The notes under the pieces are model-generated. The model searched no databases. It was not told the DNA's origin and saw nothing but the letters and a program-made list of their open reading frames with translations. From Deltaproteobacteria bacterium (GTDB lineage: Bacteria > Desulfobacterota > Desulfobaccia > Desulfobaccales > 0-14-0-80-60-11), in contig JAMCQY010000003.1 in assembly GCA_023381945.1 (NCBI GenBank), positions 1 through 34,726 on the forward strand: a stretch of DNA of 34,726 nt, read 5' to 3'. The translations under genes were made by a program, and so were the position numbers. The first letter of the stretch is position 1. Every line of letters begins with the position of its first letter. Below are positions 7,902-16,772 of the stretch, piece after piece.

Positions 7902-8534
7902 TTAGGACGACAAATGCTTTTTAAACCAGGCGGCGGCTGCTTGGGCCGCCAGTTCCAGGGTGCCCGGCTCTTCAAAAAGGTGGGTGGCGCCGGGAATGAT
8001 TTCCAGGTTTTTTGTGGCCTTAAGCTTCTCATAAGCCTGCCGATTAAAACCCAGGACCACCTCATCCAGCGCCCCGACGATGAGCAGGGTGGGCGCTTCC
8101 ACCTGGGACAGAACCTCCATGGCCAGGTCGGGCCGGCCACCCCTGGACACCACCGCCTTGGTCCGACTACCCAGGCGCGCCGCGGCCTTCAGCGCCGCGG
8201 CCGCCCCCGTGCTGGCCCCGAAATAACCGAAGGCCAATCCCCTGGCCTCATCCTGCCCGGCCAGCCAATCCGTGGCCTTTACCAATCGCTCGGTGATCAG
8301 GTCGATGTTGAAACGGTTTTCATAAACCTGATCTTCTTCTTGGGTCAACAGATCAAAAAGCAGCGTCCCGATGGCCGCCTTTTGCAAGACCCCGGCCACA
8401 AAGCGGTTCCTGGAGCTGAAACGGCTGCTGCCGCTGCCATGGGCAAATAGCACAATGCCCCCGGCCTTTTCCGGCAAGGTCAGCGTGCCGGGAAGAGATA
8501 GGGAATCGACAACGATGTTCACTTCTTTATCCAT
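7902..8534 (-). CDS. Dienelactone-hydrolase-like alpha/beta hydrolase
   Basis: The 210-residue protein has a complete alpha/beta-hydrolase triad: nucleophile Ser108 in FGASTG, Asp157 in VGALDEV and His185 in GATHLFEE, with the oxyanion region at FAHGSGSS (30-37). The length and the late acid/His spacing match the dienelactone hydrolase / small phosphoribosyltransferase-linked hydrolase group. It starts 15 bases after a phosphoribosyltransferase gene on the same strand. The two domains are also known as one fused polypeptide in other bacteria, so they probably act in one pathway. The substrate is unknown. It is cytoplasmic, with no signal peptide. Confidence 0.8.
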   Translation of the reverse strand: MDKEVNIVVDSLSLPGTLTLPEKAGGIVLFAHGSGSSRFSSRNRFVAGVLQKAAIGTLLFDLLTQEEDQVYENRFNIDLITERLVKATDWLAGQDEARGLAFGYFGASTGAAAALKAAARLGSRTKAVVSRGGRPDLAMEVLSQVEAPTLLIVGALDEVVLGFNRQAYEKLKATKNLEIIPGATHLFEEPGTLELAAQAAAAWFKKHLSS

Positions 8535-8549
8535 GTTAAAGTCTCCCCA

Positions 8550-9188
8550 TCATTTTATTAGTAAAGCCATGACTTCCTCATCGGAGATCTGGCTGAAGTC
8601 GTCATAATAATATCCGATCGCCCCCCAAAAAAATTCGGGGATGATAACAGCCACGAATTCATCCACTTCTCCGGCAAAACTTTGGGCCGCCTCCTTTGGA
8701 GAGACCGCCACCGCCACGACAATCTTCGCAGGCTTTTCCTGCTTTACTTTTTTGACCGCCACCATCATGGTGGAGCCGGTGGCAATGCCGTCATCCACGA
8801 TGATGGCGATTTTACCTGCCGCCGTAACGGGCTTTTTACCCTTGAGATAAAGTTCTCGCCTTCTCTTAGCCTCTTGAATTTGATTCTGCTTTTCGGCTTC
8901 GAACCACTCCGGGTCCACTTTAGCCAATTCTTCCTTATTGACCACCAGGAAACCATCTTCCGTGACCGCCCCCAGGGCATATTCCGGGTTCATCGGATGG
9001 CCGATTTTCCGGACTATGATCAGGTCGAGAGGACATTTCAGAACCCGGGCAGCTTCCTTGGCCACCGGCACCCCGCCGCGGGGCAAGGCATAGACCACGG
9101 CATTTTGGTTTTTATATTTACCAAGTAAGGCCGCCAACTTTTTGCCGGCATCAATTCGATCCCTGAAACGAAGGCCTTCTCTCTCCAT
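8550..9188 (-). CDS. Phosphoribosyltransferase-domain protein
   Basis: This 212-residue type I PRTase-fold protein has the PRPP-binding loop IIVDDGIATGST (129-140) and the early YALPRGGVPVA segment (33-43) typical of the stand-alone group annotated simply as phosphoribosyltransferase. Segment LIIVRKIGHPMNPEYALGAV is also diagnostic of this group. AAGGAA precedes the ATG. It is the first gene of a two-gene unit with the alpha/beta hydrolase. No base-specific hood motif lets me name a nucleobase substrate, so hypoxanthine or uracil PRTase activity should not be assumed. Confidence 0.85.
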   Translation of the reverse strand: MEREGLRFRDRIDAGKKLAALLGKYKNQNAVVYALPRGGVPVAKEAARVLKCPLDLIIVRKIGHPMNPEYALGAVTEDGFLVVNKEELAKVDPEWFEAEKQNQIQEAKRRRELYLKGKKPVTAAGKIAIIVDDGIATGSTMMVAVKKVKQEKPAKIVVAVAVSPKEAAQSFAGEVDEFVAVIIPEFFWGAIGYYYDDFSQISDEEVMALLIK

Positions 9189-9370
9189 GTGATTCCTTCT
9201 GAAAACCTGTTTTTAGGAAGGCTTACAGGAACAAGATTTCTTAGCTATTTCAGTTGCGCCATCAGTTAAATTTAGTCCATCCGCGTCTTAGGGACAGCGA
9301 CAGGGTGAGGGGCGGATTAGACCCAGTCCCATAGTCTCGGTAAGCCCGGGCTTGCGGTCTATGGTTCGGA

Positions 9371-10489
9371 TCATTTCTTCCCTTCAAACAGCTTAAGATA
9401 CTGGCCATAGCCTGCTTTTTCCAGGTCCTCTTTGGGAATGAAGCGCAGGGCGGCGGAGTTCAGGCAGTAGCGCAGGCCGGTGGGCGGCGGGCCGTCTTTG
9501 AAGACGTGCCCGAGGTGGGAGTCGCCGCATTTACTGCGCACCTCGGTGCGCACTGAGAAGAGGCGGCGATCCTCCCGGGTAACTAGGTTGGCGGGCTCCA
9601 GCGGCTTGGTGAAGCTGGGCCAGCCGGTGCCGGATTCAAACTTGTCCAGAGAACTGAACAAAGGTTCGCCGGAGACCAGATCAACATAGACGCCTTCCCG
9701 GTGGTTATCCCAATATTCATTATGGAAGGCCGGTTCGGTGCCCTCCTCCTGGGTCACCTTGTATTGCAGCGGCGTTAGCCTTTTCCGCAGGACCTCGTCG
9801 CTGGGCTTGGTGCATTGCGGGTCGCCGGGCGGATCGGGCGCGGCCGGCATGGCGCTTCCCCAGACCTGGAGGAGAAACTGGTCCCGGCCGGAATTCCAAC
9901 GGTAGTATTTATAACGCACCGGATTCTTGTTGGCGTAATTCTGGTGGTAATCCTCCGCGGGATAAAAATTGGTGAATTTCGCGATCTCGGTGGCGATGGG
10001 TTTCTTGAAGGCTCCCGAACGGCCTAGGGCCTGTTTGGAAGCTTCGGCGATGCGCTTCTGTTCTTCATCATGATAATAGATCACGGAGCGGTATTGGGGG
10101 CCGCGATCGACAAATTGGCCACCCGCGTCGGTGGGGTCAATGTGATGCCAGAAGTAATCTAAGATTTGCTGATAATTGAGCTCTTGCGGATTGTAGAATA
10201 CCTGGACGGCTTCTACAAAACCCTGGCGGGCGTAATCTTCATAGGTGGGATTGGCGCCGTGGCCGCCGGCGTAACCGGAGACCACCTTTTCTACGCCGGG
10301 GAGCTTGCGGAAATCCGATTCCGTACACCAGAAACAACCGCCAGCCAGAGTGGCCACCGGCAAATTTTGCTGATCAGTCATACGAGTCCCCTGAGTCTGT
10401 CTGTTTTTGGAGGAGGCATGGGCCATTGGTGTGCCCATGGCCAGGATCAGGAGTGCCGATATGAAAAGTAAGAAATAGACATTTTTCAT
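9371..10489 (-). CDS. msrAB: Exported bifunctional methionine sulfoxide reductase MsrA-MsrB
   Basis: The 372-residue chain starts with a Sec signal peptide (residues 1-25, cleavage likely after AHA). The MsrA domain has [11 protein letters not shown] with catalytic Cys52 and runs to about residue 205. The MsrB domain (about 235-365) ends with [11 protein letters not shown], catalytic Cys342, plus [12 protein letters not shown]. The paired CxxC zinc ligands of zinc-type MsrB are absent, so this is the zinc-free form. MsrA reduces the S and MsrB the R epimer of methionine sulfoxide. The signal peptide places this repair in the periplasm or outside. It is monocistronic as far as can be seen; an electron donor gene (DsbD/thioredoxin-like) is not adjacent. 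Confidence 0.93.
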   Translation of the reverse strand: MKNVYFLLFISALLILAMGTPMAHASSKNRQTQGTRMTDQQNLPVATLAGGCFWCTESDFRKLPGVEKVVSGYAGGHGANPTYEDYARQGFVEAVQVFYNPQELNYQQILDYFWHHIDPTDAGGQFVDRGPQYRSVIYYHDEEQKRIAEASKQALGRSGAFKKPIATEIAKFTNFYPAEDYHQNYANKNPVRYKYYRWNSGRDQFLLQVWGSAMPAAPDPPGDPQCTKPSDEVLRKRLTPLQYKVTQEEGTEPAFHNEYWDNHREGVYVDLVSGEPLFSSLDKFESGTGWPSFTKPLEPANLVTREDRRLFSVRTEVRSKCGDSHLGHVFKDGPPPTGLRYCLNSAALRFIPKEDLEKAGYGQYLKLFEGKK

Positions 10490-10930
10490 AATTAGATAGC
10501 CCTTGCCGATTTGGACTTAGAAAAAAATTAAGCTCAGTTTATGAAAAATCAAGGGGATAGCAACCGGGTTCGAAAAGGCTCCTCAGCCTCAGGTTTCAAT
10601 CTGACCCATTTGGCTGAAAATTCAGGCGATAACTAGTCCATCGGCAGATACTGAGTTTGCTGGATCATCCGCATGAATCTTTTTAAACGGCAGTTGGCTA
10701 GCCAACTTCCCAAATAGCAAATGAGTTATACTTAACCGCCTTTTCACCAATCTATTGACATCCCGGCAGCGAATCCTAATTTCTGCTTAATTCAAGATTT
10801 GCCTAAAACTATTTATCCGGCTGGACATAAGTCTGAAATTTCATTGCCTGGACGGGATACCGGGACCCCGGGTTCAGGTGGAACCGGGGCATCTCTGAAA
10901 TTCAACCTAAGCCTGTAGTGGGGATTAACA
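10490..10930. other. 441-base intergenic region between divergent msrAB and patatin genes
   Basis: There is no supported gene here. It holds a perfect palindrome at 10692-10707 and a TTGACA at 10755-10760, followed 16 bases on by the weak -10 candidate TAATTT (10777-10782). The palindrome lies upstream of that candidate promoter on the patatin side. A GC-rich stretch at about 10850-10893 repeats CCGGG several times without forming one clean hairpin. Confidence 0.5.
10692..10707. promoter_or_regulatory. 16-bp perfect palindrome, possible operator
   Basis: AGTTGGCTAGCCAACT is a perfect dyad in an otherwise unstructured divergent intergenic region. Its size fits a dimeric repressor site, but no regulator gene is adjacent, so this is only a candidate. 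Confidence 0.35.
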
Positions 10931-12208
10931 ATGGTTTTTAGAGTAATTATCGCAACTAAGGAATTGCGGCGCTCCGGCCTATTGCTTATCCTGGCCTGCA
11001 CAGGTGCTCTGATGCTCCTCCAGGGCTGCATGGCTCTGCAGGTGCGTCATCCTTTGCCGGAACACCTGGCGGACCAGGCCGAGATTGCCGACCTGCCGGG
11101 TATCCGGGCCTGGGGGGACGCCCTAAGTGAAAGCCTGGAGAAGAGCGCCATCGAGTCCATCCACCAGGAGATGGCCGCCAATCACGGCAAGCTGGAGCCC
11201 GAGGCCAATTTCCTGGCCCTGTCCGGCGGCGGCGGCGACGGGGCCTTTGGCGCCGGCATCCTGTGCGGCTGGACCGAAGCGGGCAACCGGCCGAGCTTCA
11301 AGCTGGTGACCGGCATCAGCACCGGGGCCCTCATCGCCCCCTTCGCCTTCCTCGGGCCCGAATATGACGCCAGGCTGAAAGAGGCGTATACCACCATTTC
11401 CGACAAAGATATCTATAAGGTTCCCAGCATACTGAAGCTGTTGATCAACCTGGGCAGGATTGAAGGGGTAGGCAGCACCGAGCCTTTAGCTAAACTGCTG
11501 GAGCGGCTGGTCGACGACAAGATGATCCAGGAAATTGCCGTGGAATACCACAAGGGCAGGCGCCTACTGGTGGGGACAACCCAGCTCGACGCCCAACGCC
11601 AGGTAATCTGGAACATGGGGGCCATCGCAGCCAGCAGCCATCCGGACCGCTTCAAACTTTTCCGGCAGGTGCTCCGGGCTTCGGCCTCCATCCCGGTGGC
11701 CTTCAGTCCGGTGTACATCAAGGTGCAGGCCGGTGGCCAGGAGTATGACGAGATGCACGTAGACGGCGGGGTCAGGGCCGAAGTGATGCTGTACGAGGCT
11801 GCCCTGAATCTCTTTACCACCAGGAAGAAGATTAAGGTTCCGATACCTGACCGCCCCCGCAAGCTCTACATTATCCGCAATGCCCAAGTTTCTCCAGAAT
11901 ATGAAGTCATTAAACCGAAAATAAGCAAAATTGGCGCCCGGGCCATCAGCAGCCTGACTAAATTCCAGGGGGTGGGCGATCTGTACCGCATCTACGTCCT
12001 GACCCAGCGGGACGGCATTGATTATAACCTGGCCTACATTCCGGAGGATTTTCACCCAAAACGGACCTCGGAATTTGACACCAAATACATGAACGAGGAA
12101 TTTAATCTGGCCTACAACCTGGCGCGCAAAGGCTATAAATGGCACAAGTACCCGCCGGGGTTTGAACCCGGCGAAGCCCGGGAGCCAACCCCCGTAAGGC
12201 GCCACTAA
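10931..12208 (+). CDS. Patatin-like phospholipase, predicted lipoprotein
   Basis: The 425-residue protein starts with a lipoprotein signal (basic residues 10-14, hydrophobic core, lipobox LLQGC with Cys33). The patatin catalytic parts are all present: oxyanion loop SGGGGDGAFGAG (98-109), nucleophile Ser130 in GISTG, and the dyad Asp278 in HVDGGV. It should hydrolyse acyl esters of phospholipids at the envelope, anchored by lipid to the inner or outer membrane. It is followed after 30 bases by a DUF4239 membrane protein, and then by a phospholipase D-type lipoprotein. Together they look like an envelope-lipid set. Enzyme class is firm; substrate and membrane side are inferred. Confidence 0.88.
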   Translation: MVFRVIIATKELRRSGLLLILACTGALMLLQGCMALQVRHPLPEHLADQAEIADLPGIRAWGDALSESLEKSAIESIHQEMAANHGKLEPEANFLALSGGGGDGAFGAGILCGWTEAGNRPSFKLVTGISTGALIAPFAFLGPEYDARLKEAYTTISDKDIYKVPSILKLLINLGRIEGVGSTEPLAKLLERLVDDKMIQEIAVEYHKGRRLLVGTTQLDAQRQVIWNMGAIAASSHPDRFKLFRQVLRASASIPVAFSPVYIKVQAGGQEYDEMHVDGGVRAEVMLYEAALNLFTTRKKIKVPIPDRPRKLYIIRNAQVSPEYEVIKPKISKIGARAISSLTKFQGVGDLYRIYVLTQRDGIDYNLAYIPEDFHPKRTSEFDTKYMNEEFNLAYNLARKGYKWHKYPPGFEPGEAREPTPVRRH

Positions 12209-12238
12209 GGGCTTAACTCCATTTTAGGAAGGTGACTT

Positions 12239-13033
12239 ATGAGCCCTCTGATAATCTCATCGGTCGCTTTTGTTTGCATCTTCGGCGCCACTTTGCTCGG
12301 TATGTTCCTTCGCACTATCTTACCGGAGCATCATTTAAGTGATGAGTCAAAGGACGCCGTGAAAGTGGGAATCGGGATGATTGCCACGCTGGCTGCTTTG
12401 ATTCTGGGCCTGCTAACCGCGTCGGCCAAAGGGACTTTCGATACGGCAAGCACCGGGCTCAGGCAAATAGGCGCTCGCACCATCCTGCTGGACCGCGTCA
12501 TGGCCCATTATGGACCGGAGACCAAGGAAACCCGTGCCTTACTGCGCGGAAATGTCGCTGCCGCGCTCGAGCAAATTTGGCCTGAGGAAAAGATCGGATT
12601 GACAATGTCTAAGAGAGGTGAGGGAGAAACCGTCCCCGACAAACTCCAAAAGCAGCCCGCACGTATAGAAACCATCCAGGACAATCTCCGGCAACTGACT
12701 CCGCAGACCGACGCTCAGCGCTGGCTGCAATCACGGGCCATGCAGGTCAGTGGCGATATCGCCGAGGGACGTTGGCTGCTTATCGAACAGATGGGGCAGA
12801 GCTCATTCCCGAAGCCCTTTATCGTGATCCTGGTCTTTTGGCTCAGCATCATCTTTGCCACCTTTGGCCTGTTCTCCCCCAGGAATGCCACGGTAATCGT
12901 GGTCTTGCTGGTCTGCTCCTTATCGGTTGCGGGCTCCCTGCTGCTGATTATGGAGTTGGACAGCCCTTATGGAGGCCTGATCAAGGTCTCAAGCGCCCCA
13001 CTGCGCCACGCCCTCACGCTTCTTGGGGGGTAA
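12239..13033 (+). CDS. DUF4239 (bestrophin-like) membrane protein
   Basis: The 264 residues form two transmembrane helices near the N-terminus (about 3-25 and 43-61), a long soluble middle, and two at the C-terminal side (about 192-212 and 217-239). The closing motif MELDSPYGGLIKVSSAPLR is the DUF4239 signature, a family distantly compared with bestrophin channels but of unproven function. AGGAAGGTGACTT gives a good ribosome site before the ATG. It sits 30 bases after the patatin lipoprotein, so co-transcription is likely, and its product may assist or respond to that lipase. That link is inference. Confidence 0.8.
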   Translation: MSPLIISSVAFVCIFGATLLGMFLRTILPEHHLSDESKDAVKVGIGMIATLAALILGLLTASAKGTFDTASTGLRQIGARTILLDRVMAHYGPETKETRALLRGNVAAALEQIWPEEKIGLTMSKRGEGETVPDKLQKQPARIETIQDNLRQLTPQTDAQRWLQSRAMQVSGDIAEGRWLLIEQMGQSSFPKPFIVILVFWLSIIFATFGLFSPRNATVIVVLLVCSLSVAGSLLLIMELDSPYGGLIKVSSAPLRHALTLLGG

Positions 13034-13274
13034 CTGCCGGAAAGCCGTAAAAGGCTTTGATCTGGGGAGAATAGACTAAGAATATTCAACGCATTCATGT
13101 CTTGTAGGCTGCGGTATTTTTATCCCATCCTCTGGCGCCGGTAGAGGGAAATAATTAAATTGTAACAAAAGTCAGGAAAGGTCCTCCGGAAATTGCGGCT
13201 TGCCCCTAGTGGCTGATTAATGCGGCCCTATAAATTTATAACCTGATATTGTCTCCGACTGCGGGACCAACAGC

Positions 13275-14876
13275 ATGCCGAAGCGACCTTATAAAGTACT
13301 AGCCCCCGCGTTGGCGTCTCTTATTTTTCTGGCGGCGCTGTCCAGCGGCTGCGCCGCCCTTCCCCTGGATTACCCGCGCTCTGTTTCCTCTGCTTTGCTC
13401 CTGCCAGAAAAGACCAAGATGGGCCAAAGGATTCAACCCCATGTAGTCAAGCACCAGGGAAAATCGGGGTTTTACCTGCTGCCCAGCGGAGATGACGCTT
13501 TTCTGGCCCGCGTCCTGGCTATCGAGTCAGCGGAGCGGACCCTGGATCTGCAATACTATATTTTCGAAGACGACCTGACCGGCAAATTTATGATGGACCG
13601 TTTGGTGGCCGCGGCCGAGCGCGGGGTGCGGGTGCGTCTTTTGCTGGACGATTGGAAGCAGGCCGGCAAATCGGAATGGGGCCTGGCCATGGTGCGGGCC
13701 TATCCCAACATCGAAGTGCGGGTTTTTAATCCCTTCGGCGGCCTGCGATCATTTTTCCCTTCTAGAGTTTTCCAGGCGGTTTTCGTGGCCAAAAGGCTCA
13801 GGGCCAGGATGCATAACAAGCTGTTTATCGTTGACAACTCCCTGGCTATTGTGGGTGGGCGGAACATCGCGGATGAATATTTCGGCGGACATTCTGAAAT
13901 TCTTTTTGGGGACCTGGATATAATGGCGATAGGACCCATAACCAGGGAGTTATCGACGACGTTTGATCATTATTGGAATTCGGTGTTGTCCATCCCCATC
14001 AATGCCCTTTTGAAGAAGCAGCCCACCGCCGCCGAGATGGAACGATACCGTCAATTTCTGGCAGAGAACCGAAGATTTCTGCAAAATTCACAATATGCCG
14101 AGGACCTGAAGGACGCGAAACTCCGTAAACGGGTGGAGGCTGGCCGGCTCAGTTATGTCTGGGCGGAAGGCGAAGTGTTGTATGATGATCCTCTCAAGGT
14201 CATTCACCAGGATGACACTATCCGAATAAGCCTGATGGGGCGGCAGTTAAGGGCTATGGTCGATGCAGCTCAAAGCGAAGTACTGATTATCTCAGCATAT
14301 TTCATTCCAGGAAAACGCGGGATGCAATGGTTTAAAAAACTGAGGGACCGCGGCGTCACCATAAAGGTTCTCACCAACTCTCTGGCCTCCACCGATGTGC
14401 CCATAGCCCAAGGAGGTTACGAGCACTACCGCAAGGAGCTTCTTAGAATGGGAGTGGAACTATATGAGCTCAAACCCGATCCCGATCGGTACCGGTTCTG
14501 GAACCGCACCAGCCTCGGCAGCTCGTCCCGAGGCTCCCTTCATGCCAAAGCCATCATTGTTGACCGCAAAGTGGTGTTTGTAGGCTCCTTCAACCTCGAC
14601 CCTCGTTCGGCCACCCTAAATACCGAGAACGGTATCGTGGTCAGGAGCGTGGAACTTGGGACCCAGGCGACCCATCTGTTTGACCGGGGGATCGCGCCGC
14701 AAAATGCTTATCAAGTGGCAATTCTGGGAGAACCGCAGGAAAAAGGGAATGGACTGGTTTGGATCACCGAAGAAAATGGCCGGGAGGTACGCCATTATAA
14801 AAACCCGGAGACAGGGTTTTGGTGCCGGTTCGAGGTCCGGGTCTTATACCTTCTTGCCCCGGAATCCAGCCTGTGA
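13275..14876 (+). CDS. Phospholipase D / cardiolipin-synthase-like protein (ClsC type), probable lipoprotein
   Basis: The 533-residue protein has two HKD motifs: RMHNKLFIVDNS (His180, Lys182, Asp187) and LHAKAIIVDRK (His423, Lys425, Asp430), each followed by the usual GGRN / GSFN segment. The run around LDLQYYIFEDD and GVRVRLLLDD resembles E. coli ClsC (YmdC). The N-terminus carries a hydrophobic signal ending in SSGC (Cys26), a slightly unusual lipobox because Ser is at -3. It could make cardiolipin or cleave phospholipids at the envelope. It follows the patatin-DUF4239 pair with a 241-base gap that holds no gene or clear terminator. No strong ribosome site is seen before the ATG. Confidence 0.88.
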   Translation: MPKRPYKVLAPALASLIFLAALSSGCAALPLDYPRSVSSALLLPEKTKMGQRIQPHVVKHQGKSGFYLLPSGDDAFLARVLAIESAERTLDLQYYIFEDDLTGKFMMDRLVAAAERGVRVRLLLDDWKQAGKSEWGLAMVRAYPNIEVRVFNPFGGLRSFFPSRVFQAVFVAKRLRARMHNKLFIVDNSLAIVGGRNIADEYFGGHSEILFGDLDIMAIGPITRELSTTFDHYWNSVLSIPINALLKKQPTAAEMERYRQFLAENRRFLQNSQYAEDLKDAKLRKRVEAGRLSYVWAEGEVLYDDPLKVIHQDDTIRISLMGRQLRAMVDAAQSEVLIISAYFIPGKRGMQWFKKLRDRGVTIKVLTNSLASTDVPIAQGGYEHYRKELLRMGVELYELKPDPDRYRFWNRTSLGSSSRGSLHAKAIIVDRKVVFVGSFNLDPRSATLNTENGIVVRSVELGTQATHLFDRGIAPQNAYQVAILGEPQEKGNGLVWITEENGREVRHYKNPETGFWCRFEVRVLYLLAPESSL

Positions 14877-14880
14877 AGTC

Positions 14881-14997
14881 GAAGTGCTGAGTAATGAGTA
14901 CTGAGTACTGAGTAAAAGCAAGGAGCAGTGCTGAAGACCGAGTCTTGGAAGGACGATGTTTTTCACTAAGCACTCAGCACTCAGTCCTCAGCACTCA
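14881..14997. repeat. Imperfect long palindrome of AGTACTGAGTGCTGA-type units between convergent genes
   Basis: The left arm (gtgctgagtaatgagtactg, 14884 on) repeats the motif tgagtactgagt. The right arm (actaagcactcagcactcag, 14967 on) is its inverted counterpart, with about 50 bases between. It fills the space between convergent PLD and hisB and may stop transcription from both sides. Related short units (gtgagcagt, cagtagtcagt) occur near 21505, 24161 and 30876. Confidence 0.6.
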
Positions 14998-14998
14998 A

Positions 14999-15583
14999 TT
15001 ATAGCACACCCTTGGTGGAGGGGACGCCCTGGGCCCGGGGTTCGGGTTGGGTGGCGATATCCAGGGCCCGGCCGGCGGCCTTGAAGACGGCCTCCAGGAT
15101 GTGATGGGTGTTCTCGCCGTAGGGCACGGTGATGTGCAGGGTGAGGCCGCCGTGTACGCTGACTGCCCGCCAGAATTCCTTGAGCAGTTGAGGGTCGAGA
15201 CCTGCCCCGCCCGGAGGCAGTTGCACTTCCAGGTGGAGGAAGGGGCGGTTGCTCAGGTCAACGGTGACCTGGGCCAGGGCTTCGTCCATGGGCACCCGGG
15301 CCGAACCGAAGCGGCGCACGCCAGGGCGTTGCTGCAAGGCCTCGCGGATGGCGTGCCCCAGGCAGATGCCGATGTCTTCGACGGTATGGTGTTGATCCAC
15401 TTCCAGGTCGCCCGCCGCCTTGAGCTTCAGGTCGAAGTAGCCATGGGCCGCGAAGAGGTGCAGCATATGGTCCAGGAAAGGGATGCCGGTGTCGATTTCG
15501 ACCCGGCCGCGGCCGTCCAGTTCAAGTTCCAGGTCAACCTCGGTTTCCCGGGTTTTACGGTGAATTTTGCTTAGAGGGGACAT
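14999..15583 (-). CDS. hisB: Imidazoleglycerol-phosphate dehydratase
   Basis: The 194-residue monofunctional HisB has both duplicated metal-binding motifs, DQHHTVEDIGI and GENTHHILEAVFKA, plus FLDHMLHLFAAHG and the C-terminal PSTKGVL. It dehydrates imidazoleglycerol phosphate to imidazole acetol phosphate, step six in histidine biosynthesis, in the cytoplasm. Two ATGs are candidates. The one at 15583 lies 9 bases after AAGGAG and is preferred over 15589, whose spacing is only 3. No other his gene is nearby, so the pathway is dispersed here. Confidence 0.95.
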   Translation of the reverse strand: MSPLSKIHRKTRETEVDLELELDGRGRVEIDTGIPFLDHMLHLFAAHGYFDLKLKAAGDLEVDQHHTVEDIGICLGHAIREALQQRPGVRRFGSARVPMDEALAQVTVDLSNRPFLHLEVQLPPGGAGLDPQLLKEFWRAVSVHGGLTLHITVPYGENTHHILEAVFKAAGRALDIATQPEPRAQGVPSTKGVL

Positions 15584-15773
15584 GACCATATTCTCCTTGA
15601 GGCCGGTGGAAAAACTTTCTCACACAAAGGCGGCAAGAGTAAGACCATAATAAAACTTTTCCGGGATTACAGCAAATGGTAATGTGGCGCTAATGATCCC
15701 GCCTGAAATGGGCGCGGCCGGCCGCGCCGCCGCATATGCAGTGAAAAGTCCAAAGCTGAAAAGCACCGGCTAT

Positions 15774-15892
15774 AGGGATTGCCAAAAATAATTTTTTGTA
15801 GGGGCGTACCCGCGTGTGCGCCCTCCTGCGGGCGGACACATGGGGTCCGCCCCTATAATACATTCGGTATTGGAAAAACTTTTGGCAATCGC
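15774..15892. repeat. MITE-like nested palindromic element, copy A
   Basis: Outer arms gggattgccaaaa (15775-15787) and ttttggcaatcgc (15880-15892) are inverted. Inside them is a second palindrome running from gtaggggcg (15798) to ccgcccctat (about 15857), itself built of two small hairpins (gggcgtaccc..gcgccc and gggcggacac..gtccgccc). A near copy with the same nesting is at 28495-28605. Confidence 0.75.
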
Positions 15893-15916
15893 CTACGCTC
15901 TGACTTGTTGCGGTTG

Positions 15917-15944
15917 TTGCAATCTTCGCTAAAATACTTATAAA
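15917..15944 (+). promoter_or_regulatory. Candidate sigma-70 promoter for the DUF1573 gene
   Basis: TTGCAA (15917-15922), a 16-base spacer and TATAAA (15939-15944) lie about 23 bases before the ATG, in an AT-rich stretch just downstream of the MITE-like element. Confidence 0.5.
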
Positions 15945-15966
15945 AAAAATTAGGTTGAGGAAACAC

Positions 15967-16698
15967 ATGAGCATCAAGCGGCAGCGGTTATCGACTAAAT
16001 GTTTAATCATTATGGCGCTGACTTTGCTGGCCGGCAACCTGGTATTGTCCGGACAGGCGTCGGCGTCGGCACCCCGAGTGATGATCAGCGAAGACCACTT
16101 CGATTTCGGGCAAGTCTTTGAAGACCGGCAACTGAGCCATACTTTTGTGATCAAGAACGTCGGCGACTCACCCTTGAAGATCAGCAAGGTCGACCCGGAC
16201 TGTGCCTGTACCGTGGCGAATTATGATCACACCATCCCTCCCGGCGGCCAGGGAGAGATCAGCTTGAGCATCAAACCTTATTCGGTGATGCACAAATTCC
16301 GCAAGGAGGCCCGGGTGTGGGTTAATGATCCCAACCGGTCAGAATTCTCCCTGGCGCTTACCGGGACAGCCAAGCCCTTCATCGAGATTGCTCCCAGCCA
16401 CATCGTGCGGTTGCGGGGGGCGCCGGGGGATGACTTGAAGGGCGAAGTGCGGTTCACTTCGCACCTGCCGGGGCCGTTTGAGATTACCAACTTTCACACT
16501 AATATCCCGGATAAAATCGAGGTCAGCCTGAAGCCGGTACAGCCGGGCAAGATTTATATTCTGGAAGTAAAGAACAAGGCGACGAATTCGGGGCCGTACG
16601 CCGGCCTCGTTGAGTTAAGCACCACGTCGAAAGAACGGCCGCGAATGATCGTCCGGGTGTTCGGAGAGATTTACCTGCCGTCTGCCAGCGGTCAATAA
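15967..16698 (+). CDS. Exported DUF1573 (ASH-like) domain protein
   Basis: The 243-residue product has a Sec signal (basic start, hydrophobic 13-28, likely cut after ASA), then a DUF1573 immunoglobulin-like fold: HFDFGQVFEDRQLSHTFVIKN, then CACTVANYD, and TIPPGGQGEISL. A second beta-rich domain follows. Such modules bind proteins or surfaces in the periplasm, but no defined function is known. I start at ATG 15967 with GAGG six bases upstream; a TTG at 15955 would add four residues and lacks a ribosome site. It appears monocistronic. A hairpin-prone repeat fragment lies just after it at about 16705-16735. Confidence 0.75.
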   Translation: MSIKRQRLSTKCLIIMALTLLAGNLVLSGQASASAPRVMISEDHFDFGQVFEDRQLSHTFVIKNVGDSPLKISKVDPDCACTVANYDHTIPPGGQGEISLSIKPYSVMHKFRKEARVWVNDPNRSEFSLALTGTAKPFIEIAPSHIVRLRGAPGDDLKGEVRFTSHLPGPFEITNFHTNIPDKIEVSLKPVQPGKIYILEVKNKATNSGPYAGLVELSTTSKERPRMIVRVFGEIYLPSASGQ

Positions 16699-16772
16699 AA
16701 GGAGATTGGTGGGGCAGGCGTCCCACCCGCCAATTCAGTTATTGCAGGCTGGAAGCCTTTGCTGCCAAGTGC

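Noticed and set aside
14881..14997. CRISPR-like repeats
   Set aside because: Unit length and spacing are irregular, arms are inverted, and no cas gene is near.
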